Positions 11,239-21,131 of a DNA stretch of 64,000 nucleotides are shown here, in pieces; position 1 is the stretch's first letter; each line of letters begins with the position of its first letter. The notes beneath the pieces were generated by a model that was not told where the DNA came from, did not search any database, and was given only the letters and a program-made list of their open reading frames with translations. Origin of the DNA: Trichostrongylus colubriformis (taxonomy: Eukaryota; Nematoda; Chromadorea; Rhabditida; Trichostrongylidae). The translations under genes were made by a program, and so were the position numbers. The stretch spans positions 3,658,001 to 3,722,000 of the forward strand of contig OZ022259.1 of the NCBI GenBank assembly GCA_963978905.1, written 5' to 3'.

Positions 11239-11316
11239 TGAGAGATTCTGACGGTCCAGAGATAACGGATCAAAAGAGCTCCGATCGCTGGTCGTTCGTC
11301 ACATACGGCATCCATC

Positions 11317-12071
11317 ATGGAACGTCTCATTTGCATATTCGCTCTGATTGGAGCCACTCTGGTGAGTTCTTGAAGTTGCCGCTAATATAGAGTCTCGGTT
11401 GAGGTGGCTACTTTATCGATGCTCAACAGCTAAGATGAGCAGCACACTTCATTTCAAGGCTTGCGCGCCAAAACCTGGTGATACTGGAACAGGAAACGAT
11501 ACTGCTAAAGTTTATCTAACCAGCGATCAATCCTACGATCCAGCGAAAGTGAAGGAATACATGGGTTACTTCCCAAACACGAATGTAAGCGATTAACTTT
11601 TGTTTTACTCTGGTGGAACCATTAAAAATCTTGAGATACTCTTCAGATCGAGAAGTACTCTCCAGCTCTCGGAAACTTCAGTGGTCTGGGATCAGCAAAT
11701 ATCGGAGGCAAATTCTCTTACACGTTCACCCTTAACCATTCTGACTGTGGCAAGGTGAAGCGTAAGAATCCTCCCCCTTGATTTTTCAAGCTCAACGCTC
11801 ATTAGGTGTGAGCGACTAGTTATATATCCTGAGCATCAGTGATTTTAAGGTACAACGCTGGATGGACGAAATCGTGAACAGCTCGCAGTATTTCAGAAAA
11901 AACACTGTTATATGCTCAATAGAGAGCACATCATCCACAGCAGCAACTACAGCGCCTAGCAGCAGCGACAAGGACAACAACAACAACGACAAGAAGGGGA
12001 CACATCATCAACAGGAGCAACTACGGAATCTAACACCAAGACAACGCCAACAACAACAACAACAATATTGA
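11317..12071 (+). CDS. Small secreted protein, family member 2 (166 aa)
   Basis: The exons are 11317-11361, 11459-11584, 11647-11754 and 11850-12071; all introns are phase 0. The signal peptide is MERLICIFALIGATL. Exons 2 and 3 are nearly identical in protein to gene 1 (for example KVKEYMGYFPNTN, then EKYSPALGNFSGLGSANIGG). Exon 4 begins VQRWMDEIVNSSQYF with Cys in VICSIES. The tail differs: after SSTAATTAPSSSDK it becomes Asn/Asp-rich, then reads HHQQEQ and ends with a run of six Gln and Tyr. A small indel near 11998 moves the reading frame, so bases that encode Thr/Ser in genes 1 and 3 are read as His/Gln here, and the stop comes earlier than the paralogous one. Whether this is an expressed variant or early decay cannot be told from sequence. 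The protein is presumably secreted; its function is unknown. Confidence 0.8.
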
Positions 12072-13020
12072 AAGCAAAAAGGACGGCAACTGGCTGGTAT
12101 ACAGCAAATTACCGAAATATCCTGTGAAAAGCGTCCCTTGAAATGAAATTTGAACAGACTGCTATAGCAGCGAATTTGGTATGATAGTGTTAATAATATT
12201 AATCAACTTTTAAGCTGAAGCCGTTGCCCTAAGGGAATCTTTGGCACAAAGACACCGTGCAGGAGCCTCAGGTAGTGCTAGCACAGAATAACCTACAACT
12301 GAAAGTCAAGATAGCCAGAAAAACTGAACCCCAAAAATTGCATGAAGCCATTCGCACTGCTCCGCATTTGAAGATAATTCCTTCGGATTTGCAAAGCGTT
12401 CAGCCTTACACTACAAGAGCAGGTGTGTGTCAGAATTGTCCAACTGGATTACGGAGCTACATATGGGAGCTGCGCGTGACCATTGCGCTGCTTATCCCGC
12501 TGTTGAACGAATTCGCAACGGAACCAGCTAGGGATATGTCGCGAGTGTGGTCCCTATTTGTATGGCCCACTCACCCAGTTGGACCAACTGACAGACCCCA
12601 TAACTCGGCGACTGGCCACTTACATTTTGAGAAGTTTGAGGGAAATTTTCTTCGAAATCTGATAAGCTGGCGATAAAATATCTTCACAGTCCTAATCTGC
12701 GCTAACAGATGTGTAGGATTTTCAAAGTTTCGGTCATTTTAGATCAGCCCCTGTTCCTTGGTGTGGCCCTAAACAGCGCCCCCGTATATACAGTGTTGAA
12801 AATATATTCCATATATTTACAATTTTTTTGTGCCTAAGCCTCAGGTGGGGAAGGAACTTCTTCCAATTTCACTAGGGCCCAGAAATGTACGCTTGAAAGT
12901 GCAGAAAGATGACTGAGGTGACAAGTGAGAGAACGTAGAGCAAAAATGGGTGTCCCTCCCTCCAAATGCAGAGTTGACGTGGGAATTACACCACCGCGCG
13001 AGTGGGTGGTGGTGCAATTA
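12072..13020. other. Non-coding 3' flank of gene 2
   Basis: The first part is homologous to the 3' flank of gene 1. An ORF at 12257-12676 (139 codons) has no recognisable domain; its start aligns with non-coding 3' flank of gene 1, where the frame is broken, so I do not call it a gene. From 12840 the sequence joins the second inter-gene duplication. Confidence 0.5.
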
Positions 13021-13801
13021 TTAGGTTGAACCATAAATTCTGTTACACTTTTTATTTTGCTCGGGGGAAACTGTGGAAGCTTCTGGAATTTAACACATTC
13101 ATATACTCTATGGCTTCAACTAGCTGTCAATCTACGACAATTTCGCGAGAGTGGCGAAATCCACGAACACCGCCCGGTTCCTCAGCATGCGAGGCCATTA
13201 ACCGAATCAAACAATCGATGGGCCCAGGTCTGTCTCTCACGCGGCAACCCGATGGCTCGATCAACTCAAATTGGAACAGAAAAAAAAATTCAAAAAGTTG
13301 CAGAGAGAAAATTTTTTTAGATTTTCAAAAAAAGAGGGATTTGTTGCAATTCAATACGACAGTCAGTGTCGCAGGCAATTGGACAGTAGCCGCAAAACTT
13401 ACCGGAAAAATGGACCGAGACTTCTTCCTCCAGACCACGTTCGCCCATAGGTGGCAAAGTTGGCGTGTCAAAGGATCCAGGGCCTTGGTTTGACAAAGCT
13501 CCCCCATCCACCGTAATCTCCGGACATGGCCCCAAGTGACTACCACCTATTCCGATCTCTGACCCACTTCCTCGACGGACGGCAATTCAAAGATGACAAT
13601 GATCTCAAAATAGACCTCCAGACTTTATTCGACCAGAAATCCCCAGACTTCTACAAGCAAGGCATCTATTATCTCCCTACTCGCTGACAATATATTGTTG
13701 ATTATAGTGGTACATATTTTGTTGACTGACGTTAGACACAAGTGAAGAAAAATAAATTTGAAATTTTTCGTCATTGTGTAACAGAAATTATGGCTCGCTA
13801 A
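13021..13801 (+). mobile_element. Internally deleted mariner (lineage M2), young insertion
   Basis: It begins TTAGGTTGAACC after TA (13019-13020) and ends GCTCGCTAA before TA (13802-13803). The paralogous site at about 5748 reads GTGCAATTAGTATGAACG with one TA and no insert, so this copy arrived after the duplication. It retains the MAPSDYHLFRSLTHF-type C-terminal region but no complete transposase. Confidence 0.88.
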
Positions 13802-14026
13802 TAGTATGAACGGCATTGCGGGATCTATGAATTTAGGAAGCATTCGTACTGGGGAAATTTGTGTTTTGGTGGTTCCTATTGATTCGGTCGCGGAATTAGC
13901 GTTTTATAGAAATAGGGAATTGCAGAGCATCGATATCCAGTATCCATCTCGGGAATAAGGGAAATGAGGACTCCGATAGAATGTTTTTGAACAATCTGAA
14001 CGATAACAGTCTTCACTTATAAAATA

Positions 14027-14912
14027 TTAGGTTGTCCCAATAGTCTTGTCATATTTTCCCAAAAAAATCAGTAACTCTTGTTCACTTCGAGGCAGGTTCA
14101 GGCGGTTCAGGAATATGGTAGAACGTTCCCTAAGCTTTCTAGGAAAATATATATTGTCCCACCAGATCCCGCGGAGAGACCTACAATGCCCGTTGTGGAT
14201 ACCCACCCAACTCGCGGTGTCATCTATTATGAGCGGTCTTGTGGCACCAAAACGACGGAAGCTTGCCACTCCATCAGCGCTGCATTGGGCAAGGGATGTG
14301 TGAGCTACGTGACCGTGCGCCGCTGCTTCATCAGCTTCAGCAACGGCGAGATTGACATGAAAGACAAACCACGCTTGGGACTGTTCTGGTTCTGGGACGA
14401 GGGAGGAATGCTTTTCCGCGAGGTGCGGGTACAAGGCGAGACAGTCACCGCTACCGTATGCACCCACCAGCTCCAGCAGCTCGCCGTCGCTGTTCGAGAA
14501 AAGTGCCGGAAAAGTCCGCGGTCACCCTTCTTCATGACGACGCCCGCTCCCAATTCGCTCCCATTTCGCGAAAAGTACCCAGGCTAAGTTATAGGAGCTC
14601 GGCTGGGATGTGCTGCCCCACCCACCGTACTCTCCAGACATTGTCCCTTCTGGCTGTCACCTTACCCATCCTCTCGAACCCTTCCTGGCCAAGAGAAAAT
14701 TCGTTGATTATGACTTGCTTGCGAAGGCGATCGCTGACTTCTTCGACTCTCAGAACCCAGAGTTCTGGGAGAAGGGAATCAACGATTTTCCTATAAAGTG
14801 GCAGAGGGTTGCCGATAACAATGGTCAATACTTTGTTGCCTAATTATTATTTGTTGGACGAAAAAAAAGTGATGATCGAAAAAAATATGACAAGACTTTT
14901 GGGACAACCTAA
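14027..14912 (+). mobile_element. Internally deleted mariner (lineage M1), + orientation
   Basis: It runs from TTAGGTTGTCCCAATAG to GACTTTTGGGACAACCTAA with TA on both sides. The ORF at 14078-14587 has mariner DNA-binding sequence (VRRCFISFSNGEIDMKDKPR) joined by an internal deletion to FREVRVQGETVTATVC. The ORF at 14610-14843 has HPPYSPDIVPSGCHLTHP, in which the third catalytic Asp is Gly. It has the same deletion junction as 5987-6872 and the same flanks, but is inverted. Not active. Confidence 0.87.
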
Positions 14913-15422
14913 TACTTGGTGTCGTTTACTAGGTTATAACACTGGGTTAAAACAGTAGTGGCGTTAAAACACGAATTACGACTATACAATCACTGATAGA
15001 TATATTGTTCTCCGAATGCGAAAACCTATCCTGACAGCTTTAGCTCTCAAAACTGACGCTCGCACATAACTCGAAAAAAAATGGCGGTTCTGGGCGGCAA
15101 AGATCATGCGGTATTGCACGATTTGCAGAGAACAGAAGACAGCCTCGTTCCGTTATGTGTTAAGGAGAGTGACAAAACGGATGCAATGCAAATATTTGCT
15201 ATAGGCAAAAAGCTGTTCTGCTCGCATCCTTTACTGTCTGTTATACTGATATTGATGTCTGCTACCATTGTGGAAGTAAATGGACTTAAATCTTTCGACA
15301 AAGTTCATATATGTGTTGGATAGAGCTCCTTCAGCTCTGTAATACGATACTACTTTTTTTGAGTTCTTCGATTGTTTGATATCTAGGAAACCTAGAAATG
15401 AAGCAGCTGATCTACCATCGTA

Positions 15423-16521
15423 CTATTAGGTTGAGCCATAATTTCTGTTACACTTTTTATTTTTCTTAAGGAAAACTGTGGAAGCTTCTGAGATATTTGG
15501 TGGTGGTGGTGAGTATATAAAGCGAGTGAAAAGGACTACTGATTAATAGATTCATATTCTCTATGGCTTCAACTAGCAGTGAATCTACAACAATTTCGCG
15601 AGATGGGCAAAATTCACGATCACCGCCCCTGTTCCTCAGCATGCAAGGCCACTAACCGAATCAACCGGTCGATGGGCCCGGGTGTATATCGTTAGGACAG
15701 AAACGTCGCGTGGCCATGTTCGGCACTCGACGGGATGGTGCGAACTATGCGGGCCGTATTAGTTGAGTCCTGAAGCGATTACGCCTAGAATGAGGCGTAG
15801 AGCACCGTCATCGCTTCAAGACCCATCCGATAAGGCGCGCATAGCTCGCACCATCTCGTCGCGCGCCAAACACGGCCAGACGTTTCTGTTCTAACGATAT
15901 ACACCCGATGGGCCCAGGTTCTGTCTCTCATATGGCAGCAACAACCCGATGGCTCGGTAGACTCAAATTAAAACAGAAAAAAATTTCAAAAATAAAACAG
16001 AAAAAAATTTCAAAAATTTGCAAAGTGAAAATTTTTAATTTTTCAAATAAAGGTAACTGTTGCAATACAGTACGACAGTCGTGCCGCAGACAATTGGACA
16101 GTAGCCGCAAAACTTACCGGAAAAATGAACGGACACTTCTTCCTCCACGACAACGCTCGCCCACATGTGGCAAAGATGGCGTGTCAAAGGACCCAAGATC
16201 TTGGTTGGACAAAGCTCCCCCCACCCACTGTAATCTTCGAACATGGTGTCAACGGAATACCACCTATTCCGATCTCTGACCCACTTCCTCGACGGACGGC
16301 AGCACAAAGATGACGATGATCACAAAGTCGACTTCCAGACTTTCTTCGACCAGGAATCCCCAGACTTCAACAAGCGAGGCATCTACTAACTCCCTACTCG
16401 CTGGTAATATATTGTTCATTATAATGGTACATATATTGTTGACTGAAGTCAGACACAAATATAGAAAAATAAATTTGAAATTTTTTGTCACTGTGTAACA
16501 GAAATTATGGTTTGACCTAAT
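15423..16521 (+). mobile_element. Internally deleted mariner (lineage M2) interrupted by a 227-bp element
   Basis: It begins TTAGGTTGAGCC after TA and ends GGTTTGACCTAA, and it is colinear with 7381-8161. A foldback element (15680-15906) splits it. Remnant coding includes LHDNARPHVAKMACQ (second Asp motif). A 20-odd-bp AAATAAAACAGAAAAAAATTTC segment is tandemly doubled near 15970-16015. Confidence 0.8.
15680..15906. mobile_element. 227-bp foldback element with 9-bp target duplication
   Basis: The inverted ends start GGGTGTATATCGTTAG and the right end closes CTAACGATATACACCC. GATGGGCCC is duplicated exactly at 15671-15679 and 15907-15915, and the paralogous mariner at about 7572 is the uninserted site. 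A 9-bp duplication fits Mutator-like or hAT-adjacent classes; Mutator-like is the better fit. No coding capacity. Confidence 0.9.
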
Positions 16522-16735
16522 TTACACGCATGAACGTCTCATAGAGCTTTTTCAGCACTTTTTGTTAACTCTAACCACTTGTACTATGTTTGCTGTTTTA
16601 GAGGCTTAGAAACGTAGTACTCAGCAAAAAAGCATTCTCATAATCTCCTCTTCTTCGCTTACCATCGATGTGAAATAGAATATCCATATGTGCGAAAGCG
16701 CAGATATGGAAAAATCGAAAACGTATATAAACTTT

Positions 16736-17175
16736 TTTTGATATTTTTAATTTTTGATAACTGCTGTTTAGCGCCGCAGCTCGCGATGCGAAAGTTACTA
16801 CAAGGATGCTGAGTTATGGGCAAAAGCTTCTGTGCCGGACGGGACTCGAACCCGCACTTCGTCCTTTCCGGGGATATGTGCTAATCCATTACACTACCGA
16901 CACCACCTTCACCTTAACTCAGCTTTCTGAATGGTATATTTACCATAGCTTATCAGCACTCACACGTATAACGTGTTGAGTCGGTTGGCCATCTCAACAC
17001 GTTATACGTGTGAGTGCTGATAAGCTATGGTAAATATACCATTCAGAAAGCTGAGTTAAGGTGAAGGTGGTGTCGGTAGTGTAATGGATTAGCACATATC
17101 CCCGGAAAGGATGAAGTGCGGGTTCGAGTCCCGTCCGGCACAGAAGCTTTTGCCCATAACTCAGCATCCTTGTAG
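16736..17175 (-). mobile_element. tRNA-derived SINE inserted as a 183-bp-arm hairpin
   Basis: The arms 16798-16980 and 16993-17175 are inverted copies, 183 bp each, with one mismatch that I can find and a 12-base loop. Each arm has a tRNA-like head (16832-16903 on -, 17070-17141 on +) that folds as a cloverleaf: acceptor GTGTCGG/CCGGCAC, D-stem GTGT/GCAC, and T-arm around the perfect B box GGTTCGAGTCC; the A box is TAGTGTAATGG. The anticodon loop CCGGAAA has C instead of U33, so it is not a working tRNA. TATATAAACTTT is duplicated at 16724-16735 and 17176-17187, and the left end is A-rich on the - strand, as expected for LINE-driven reverse transcription. The paralogous site near 9650 is uninserted. 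Related single heads are at 34689 and 58364. Confidence 0.9.
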
Positions 17176-17505
17176 TATATAAACTTTGCCGAATGATGAA
17201 GAGAATGTTGTAAAGCACAGAGAATGAAAAATGGCAAGAACTCACTGTGCAATCTCAAATTAAAAACAGTGCTGTGGACACTCACGTTTCGCCGTGAAGA
17301 AAAAAGCAGCCGAACTATTCGGGAAGCCTACACTACGTGGAGAGGACACTGTAGATGCGAGCTCAAGAGCTGTATGTCATAAAAGGGCTAAGTCTCATCA
17401 CGAGTTATTCATGAGACTACACCGCTAAAAAATGCTCAAAGAATTATACGGTTCAGTTAATCGCTCCATAGTCCTGCTCCACCGAGAAAGAAGTAAGCCA
17501 TTTAA

Positions 17506-17918
17506 AGGAATCGTCCACGGAAAATGAGTTTTTGTGTTACCCATATATTTATGTTGTATTTGCCTAATGTTGGCCTCATGCAAAATTTCACGTGAAAAAA
17601 TGTGAATCTGACTGAGATACAGCACCACAAAGTGTGGTCCAGGTGGGCGGGGCCTCCGTGTAAAACCTCGTCCCGTCGTCCGCCGTGGTCGGAGACGCAT
17701 TGTAGCAACAGAAGGTTACGTAAACAGTCCCACTCTCCGTTCCCAACGGCGGCGGACGACGGGACGAGGCTTTTACACGGAGGCCCCGCCCACCTGGACC
17801 GCACTTTGTGGTGCTGTATCTCAGCCAGATTCACATTTTTTCACGTGAAATTTTGCATGAGGCCAACATTAGGCAAACACAACATAAATATATGAGTAAC
17901 ACAAAAACTCATTTTCCT
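17506..17918. mobile_element. 413-bp palindromic MITE, TTAA target duplication (family AGGAATCG)
   Basis: TTAA lies at 17502-17505 and 17919-17922. The left end AGGAATCGTCCACGGAAAAT pairs with a right end that lacks the ten bases after AGGAA. The whole element is an imperfect palindrome with central GGCGGGGCCTCCGTGTAAAA/ACACGGAGGCCCCGCCC arms. The paralogous site near 10003 is empty. Other members are at 24130, 27118, 28816, 34293, 53631, 59457 and 62492. Confidence 0.9.
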
Positions 17919-18106
17919 TTAAGGAGGTTCTATCGAGAAAGCTGATCCATTTGCTACATAACGTTAACCTTACACTGCAAAGTTGCCAATACTTCTCCCC
18001 ATGAGCAAGATGAGGAGATCGGTCAGAGCCTACCAGACTCTCGAAACGCGCTCCAACATTATTACCGCGTCCATTCGCCGCCGATCCAAAAGAAACGTTG
18101 GTTCAA

Positions 18107-18570
18107 AAGGCCCAAAACGCAGTAATCAGATTAGTGGCTCACTTTCTTGCAAGTAGGTCCTTAGATGCTGCTGCTCAGGCTGCACCTTTGCTGCGATTGC
18201 ACCATGCACCCTCACGGTGATGTGCCTGGTTGGACACAATCAAGCCACGCTCACCCATCCAAATCACACCTGACCTTAAACGAACGAAGTTCTTATGTGG
18301 GGCTTGCGCGGAGAAGGAAACTTGCGATAAGAGAAGATAATTTAATGAAACAGCCAATTCGATGATGAAGACAGCTTCCACGTTCGAAATTCATTCGTTT
18401 GAGGCCAGGTGTGGTTAAATGGGGTGGGCGTGGCTTGGTTGTATTCAGGCAGGCACAGCACGTGAGGGTGCACGGTGCAACCTGAGCAGGTATCCAAGGA
18501 CCTACTTGCCCCAAAGAAGGAAGCCGCTAATCTGACTGTCGCGTGGTGTGCCCTTAACAAAGGCGGAAAT
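18107..18570. repeat. Large foldback repeat 5' of gene 3
   Basis: This is the paralog of 10186-10650 with the same arms around a short centre. It lies between the inter-gene duplication and the gene 3 promoter. Confidence 0.72.
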
Positions 18571-19142
18571 TTTAAAAGCAGATCCACAGCTTTTCCGATC
18601 AGACCATGCTATGATAGGTGAAATGGCGTCACACTGAGATCAGTATATAATAGAAAGTCGGGAGCTGTCTCTGAGAATACAGTGGGTAATTCCTTGATTA
18701 AATGGTGAACGGTGAGAGTTGCACGAACTTAGTCCTTAGATCAACGAATAGGAATAGAGCAACAAAGAAAACTTTGTTCATGTTAATGGCTGAGAAGCTC
18801 CGGGCCATTCGAATTAATTAATTACAGCCTGATTATCCATGGAAACCAGAAAGAAGCCATCAGATAGCGACGTTCATGAATCAAAAAACCCTCATGGTTG
18901 CACACGCATGCAGACATGGGTGCCGAACATTAATGATATAACGAGCATTTATTGCAAACGAAGAATTCTCTTTTTATGATAAGCAAAAATTCGATTTTAT
19001 GGGGACAGTTGGCACCGTTATTTGTTATAATCGAGAATCAAAGAAAAAGCGCTCAGGCTTCAATGGTATAACGGGCAGACAATGGCAAGTAAACTGCCTC
19101 CATGTAATACATGAAAATCAAATTCTATGAGCACAGCTAGGG

Positions 19143-19149
19143 TATAAAA
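19143..19149 (+). promoter_or_regulatory. TATA box of gene 3
   Basis: TATAAAA lies 85 bp upstream of the ATG, the third case of identical spacing. Confidence 0.75.
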
Positions 19150-19227
19150 TGAGAGATTCTGACGGTCCAGCGATAACGGATCAAAAGAGCTCCGATCGCT
19201 GGTCGTTCGTCACATACGGCATCCATC

Positions 19228-20814
19228 ATGGAACGTCTCATTTGCATATTTGCTCTGATTGGAGCCACTCTGGTGAGTTCTTGAAGCTGTTGCTAACATA
19301 AAGTCTCGGTTGAGGTGGTTAATTTATCGATGCTCAAGAGCTAAGATTAATAACGCACTTCATTTCAAGGCTTGCCAGCCTGTGACAAAACCTACAGAAG
19401 TTGGAAGAGGAAACATGACTGCTAGAATTTATCTAATTAGCGATCAGTCCTATGATCCAGCGAGATTGGATGAGTACATGGGCTACTTCCCAGATACGAA
19501 AGTAAGCGAATACTATCAGTTTTCACTCCTTGCCAAACATTTAATACCCGAGATACGCTTCAGATCGAAGAGTATTCTTCACTTCTCGGAAACTTCAGTG
19601 ACCTGAGATCAGAAAACATCTCAGGCAACTTCTCTTACATGTTCACTCTAACCCACTGTGACTGCGTTAAGGTAAAGCGCAAGATTCCTCCCCTCGGTTA
19701 TTTAACCCATTCGTGCCCATGTCAGCCACCGGTGACTGACAGAAGTTTCATGGACCTCCTGCTAACACCCCTTGACATTCAGGAAAGGTTTTTGGGTCAA
19801 ACAACTGCCTGCACCCTCCTGCTCTTATGCAAGCCATGGGCCAGAGGAAGGGGGCCCGTACCCTTACAAAGACCCCCAAAAAGCAAAAAAAAATAGTATG
19901 CACTGAAACTTTGCCCAGGGGGGTTATTATGGGGTGCTGATTGCGGATATGACATCCGTTTTTGTCGTTTCCGCCAAACTGTGCAAATGCAACATGTTGG
20001 TGCAACATTTGGGAAAACGGATGTCATATTCGTGATCAGCACCCCAAATAACCCCCCTAAGCAAAGTTTCAGTGCAAACTATTTTTTGCTTATTGGGGCT
20101 TTCTATAAGGGTACAGGCCCCCTTCCTCCTGCCCATGGCTTGCATAAGAGCAGGAGGGTGAATAGGCACCTCCCCTAACTACATTGACGAAAAAAACCAT
20201 GAACTACAAAGAAAATCAAAAAAAAAAGTGGCGCGTGGGACCATGACAGCCATATATGGCTGACAGCAAGGCCCCAGCCGAAACCGGCGCGGTCGCGAAT
20301 GGGTTAAGCACATCGCACATTGGATGTGAGCTACTTGTTATACAGTGTAAACACTAATGATTTTGAGGTAAAACGCTGGATGGACGAAATCGTGAAAAGT
20401 TCGGAACATTTCACAAATAATACTGTAATATGTTCCATAGAGAGTACATCATCAACAGGAATAACTACCGCGTCTAACAGCAGCGACATCAACAACACCG
20501 GCAACAACAAGAACACATCATCAGCAGGAACGACTGCAGCATCTAACAGCAACAACAACGACAACGCCGACAACAACATGAACACATCAGTAAACGAACC
20601 ATTTACAGCGCCTGACAGCAGCGACAACGGCAACACCGACAACAACAAGGACATATCATCAACAGGAACAACTAAAGCATTTAACAGCAGCAACATCGAC
20701 AACAACGACAACAACAAGAACACATCATCAACAGGAGCAATTTCAGCGTCTAACAGCACAGGATTTTTCGAGAAAATTTCAAAGTTTATCCGTGATCATG
20801 TTTCCGCTCATTAA
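19228..20814 (+). CDS. Small secreted protein, family member 3, with 23-residue tail repeats (243 aa)
   Basis: The exons are 19228-19272, 19370-19501, 19564-19671 and 20368-20814; introns are phase 0, the third being 696 bp because of a transposon. The signal peptide is MERLICIFALIGATL. Exon 2 has 44 codons (two more than genes 1-2) and ends DEYMGYFPDTK. Exon 3 has 36 codons and ends THCDCVK, a CxC pair instead of one Cys. Exon 4 starts VKRWMDEIVKSSEHF with Cys in VICSIES. The tail is about 4.5 tandem copies of a 23-residue Ser/Thr/Asn/Asp-rich unit (for example TSSTGTTKAFNSSNIDNNDN, 69 bp per unit), then a distinct amphipathic end, GFFEKISKFIRDHVSAH. Many Ser/Thr and several NxS/T sites suggest heavy glycosylation (inference). 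It is the longest member, and the acceptor of exon 4 is TTTTGAG. Function unknown. Confidence 0.82.
19702..20307. mobile_element. TTAA-flanked foldback element inside intron 3 of gene 3
   Basis: It is bounded by TTAACCCATTCG and CGAATGGGTTAA; comparison with intron 3 of genes 1 and 2, where the site reads TTCAAGC, places the insertion at TTAA. The interior is a long imperfect inverted repeat (about 19780-19985 against 20005-20170; for example GCAAGCCATGGGCCAGAGGA against CCTGCCCATGGCTTGC). Ends starting CCC within TTAA fit piggyBac-type MITEs (inference). No transposase. Fragments are at 5403 and 22570-22799. Confidence 0.85.
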
Positions 20815-21131
20815 GTTGATTGAGGCAATGATGTGCATACCTTCGAATTCTAATCGTCGAATCCAGCGCTTATCTAATTCGTCCAATAACTTGATTATTG
20901 TTTGCTGTGGCGCCGAATAATACGTTGATTCGATATAATTTCGATTGATCGATTCATGTATCGACCTGAGAATTGATTATGGGGCATAAGACTGATCGAC
21001 TGAACAAAAAAAAAACGGAAACCGTGAGCTCTCCATCGAACCTGAGGGTATGCATGGGGATTCTAGAACAGGTCCGAGCTTGAATACCGTAGAGCCGTTT
21101 TGGAACATAACAGCGATCTCTGATCGAAAAG
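20815..21131. other. Non-coding 3' flank of gene 3
   Basis: I see no gene. It contains ATTGATCGATTCATGTATCG near 20943-20962 and the start of retroelement-related sequence from about 21025. Confidence 0.4.

Larger units (their letters stand above)
10661..12165 (+). repeat. Tandem gene block, copy B
   Basis: This is the paralog of the blocks with gene 1 and gene 3, with closest similarity across promoter, introns and exons 1-3. It lacks the TTA-flanked element of copy A and the TTAA element of copy C, and so supplies the empty-site reference for both. Confidence 0.85.
12840..18300. repeat. Inter-gene segmental duplication, copy 2
   Basis: This is the paralog of 5540-10380. It preserves an empty site for the DD37D element at about 16675 and carries four private insertions. 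Apart from those elements I see no gene. Confidence 0.85.
18581..20814 (+). repeat. Tandem gene block, copy C
   Basis: This is the paralog of blocks A and B, enlarged by the TTAA element in intron 3 and by expansion of the coding tail repeat. Confidence 0.85.

Noticed and set aside
12257..12676. 139-codon ORF downstream of gene 2
   Set aside because: The homologous DNA after gene 1 has the frame broken and the protein shows no domain; better explained as non-coding 3' flank.
17070..17141. Functional tRNA gene
   Set aside because: The cloverleaf folds and A/B boxes are good, but the anticodon loop has C at position 33, there is an inverted copy 12 bases from the repeat centre, and the sequence sits in a retroposed unit with a 12-bp target duplication.
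20331..20759. Leu/Val-rich - strand ORF of 142 codons
   Set aside because: It is antisense to the 23-residue repeat tail of gene 3, whose exon structure is supported by four paralogs.
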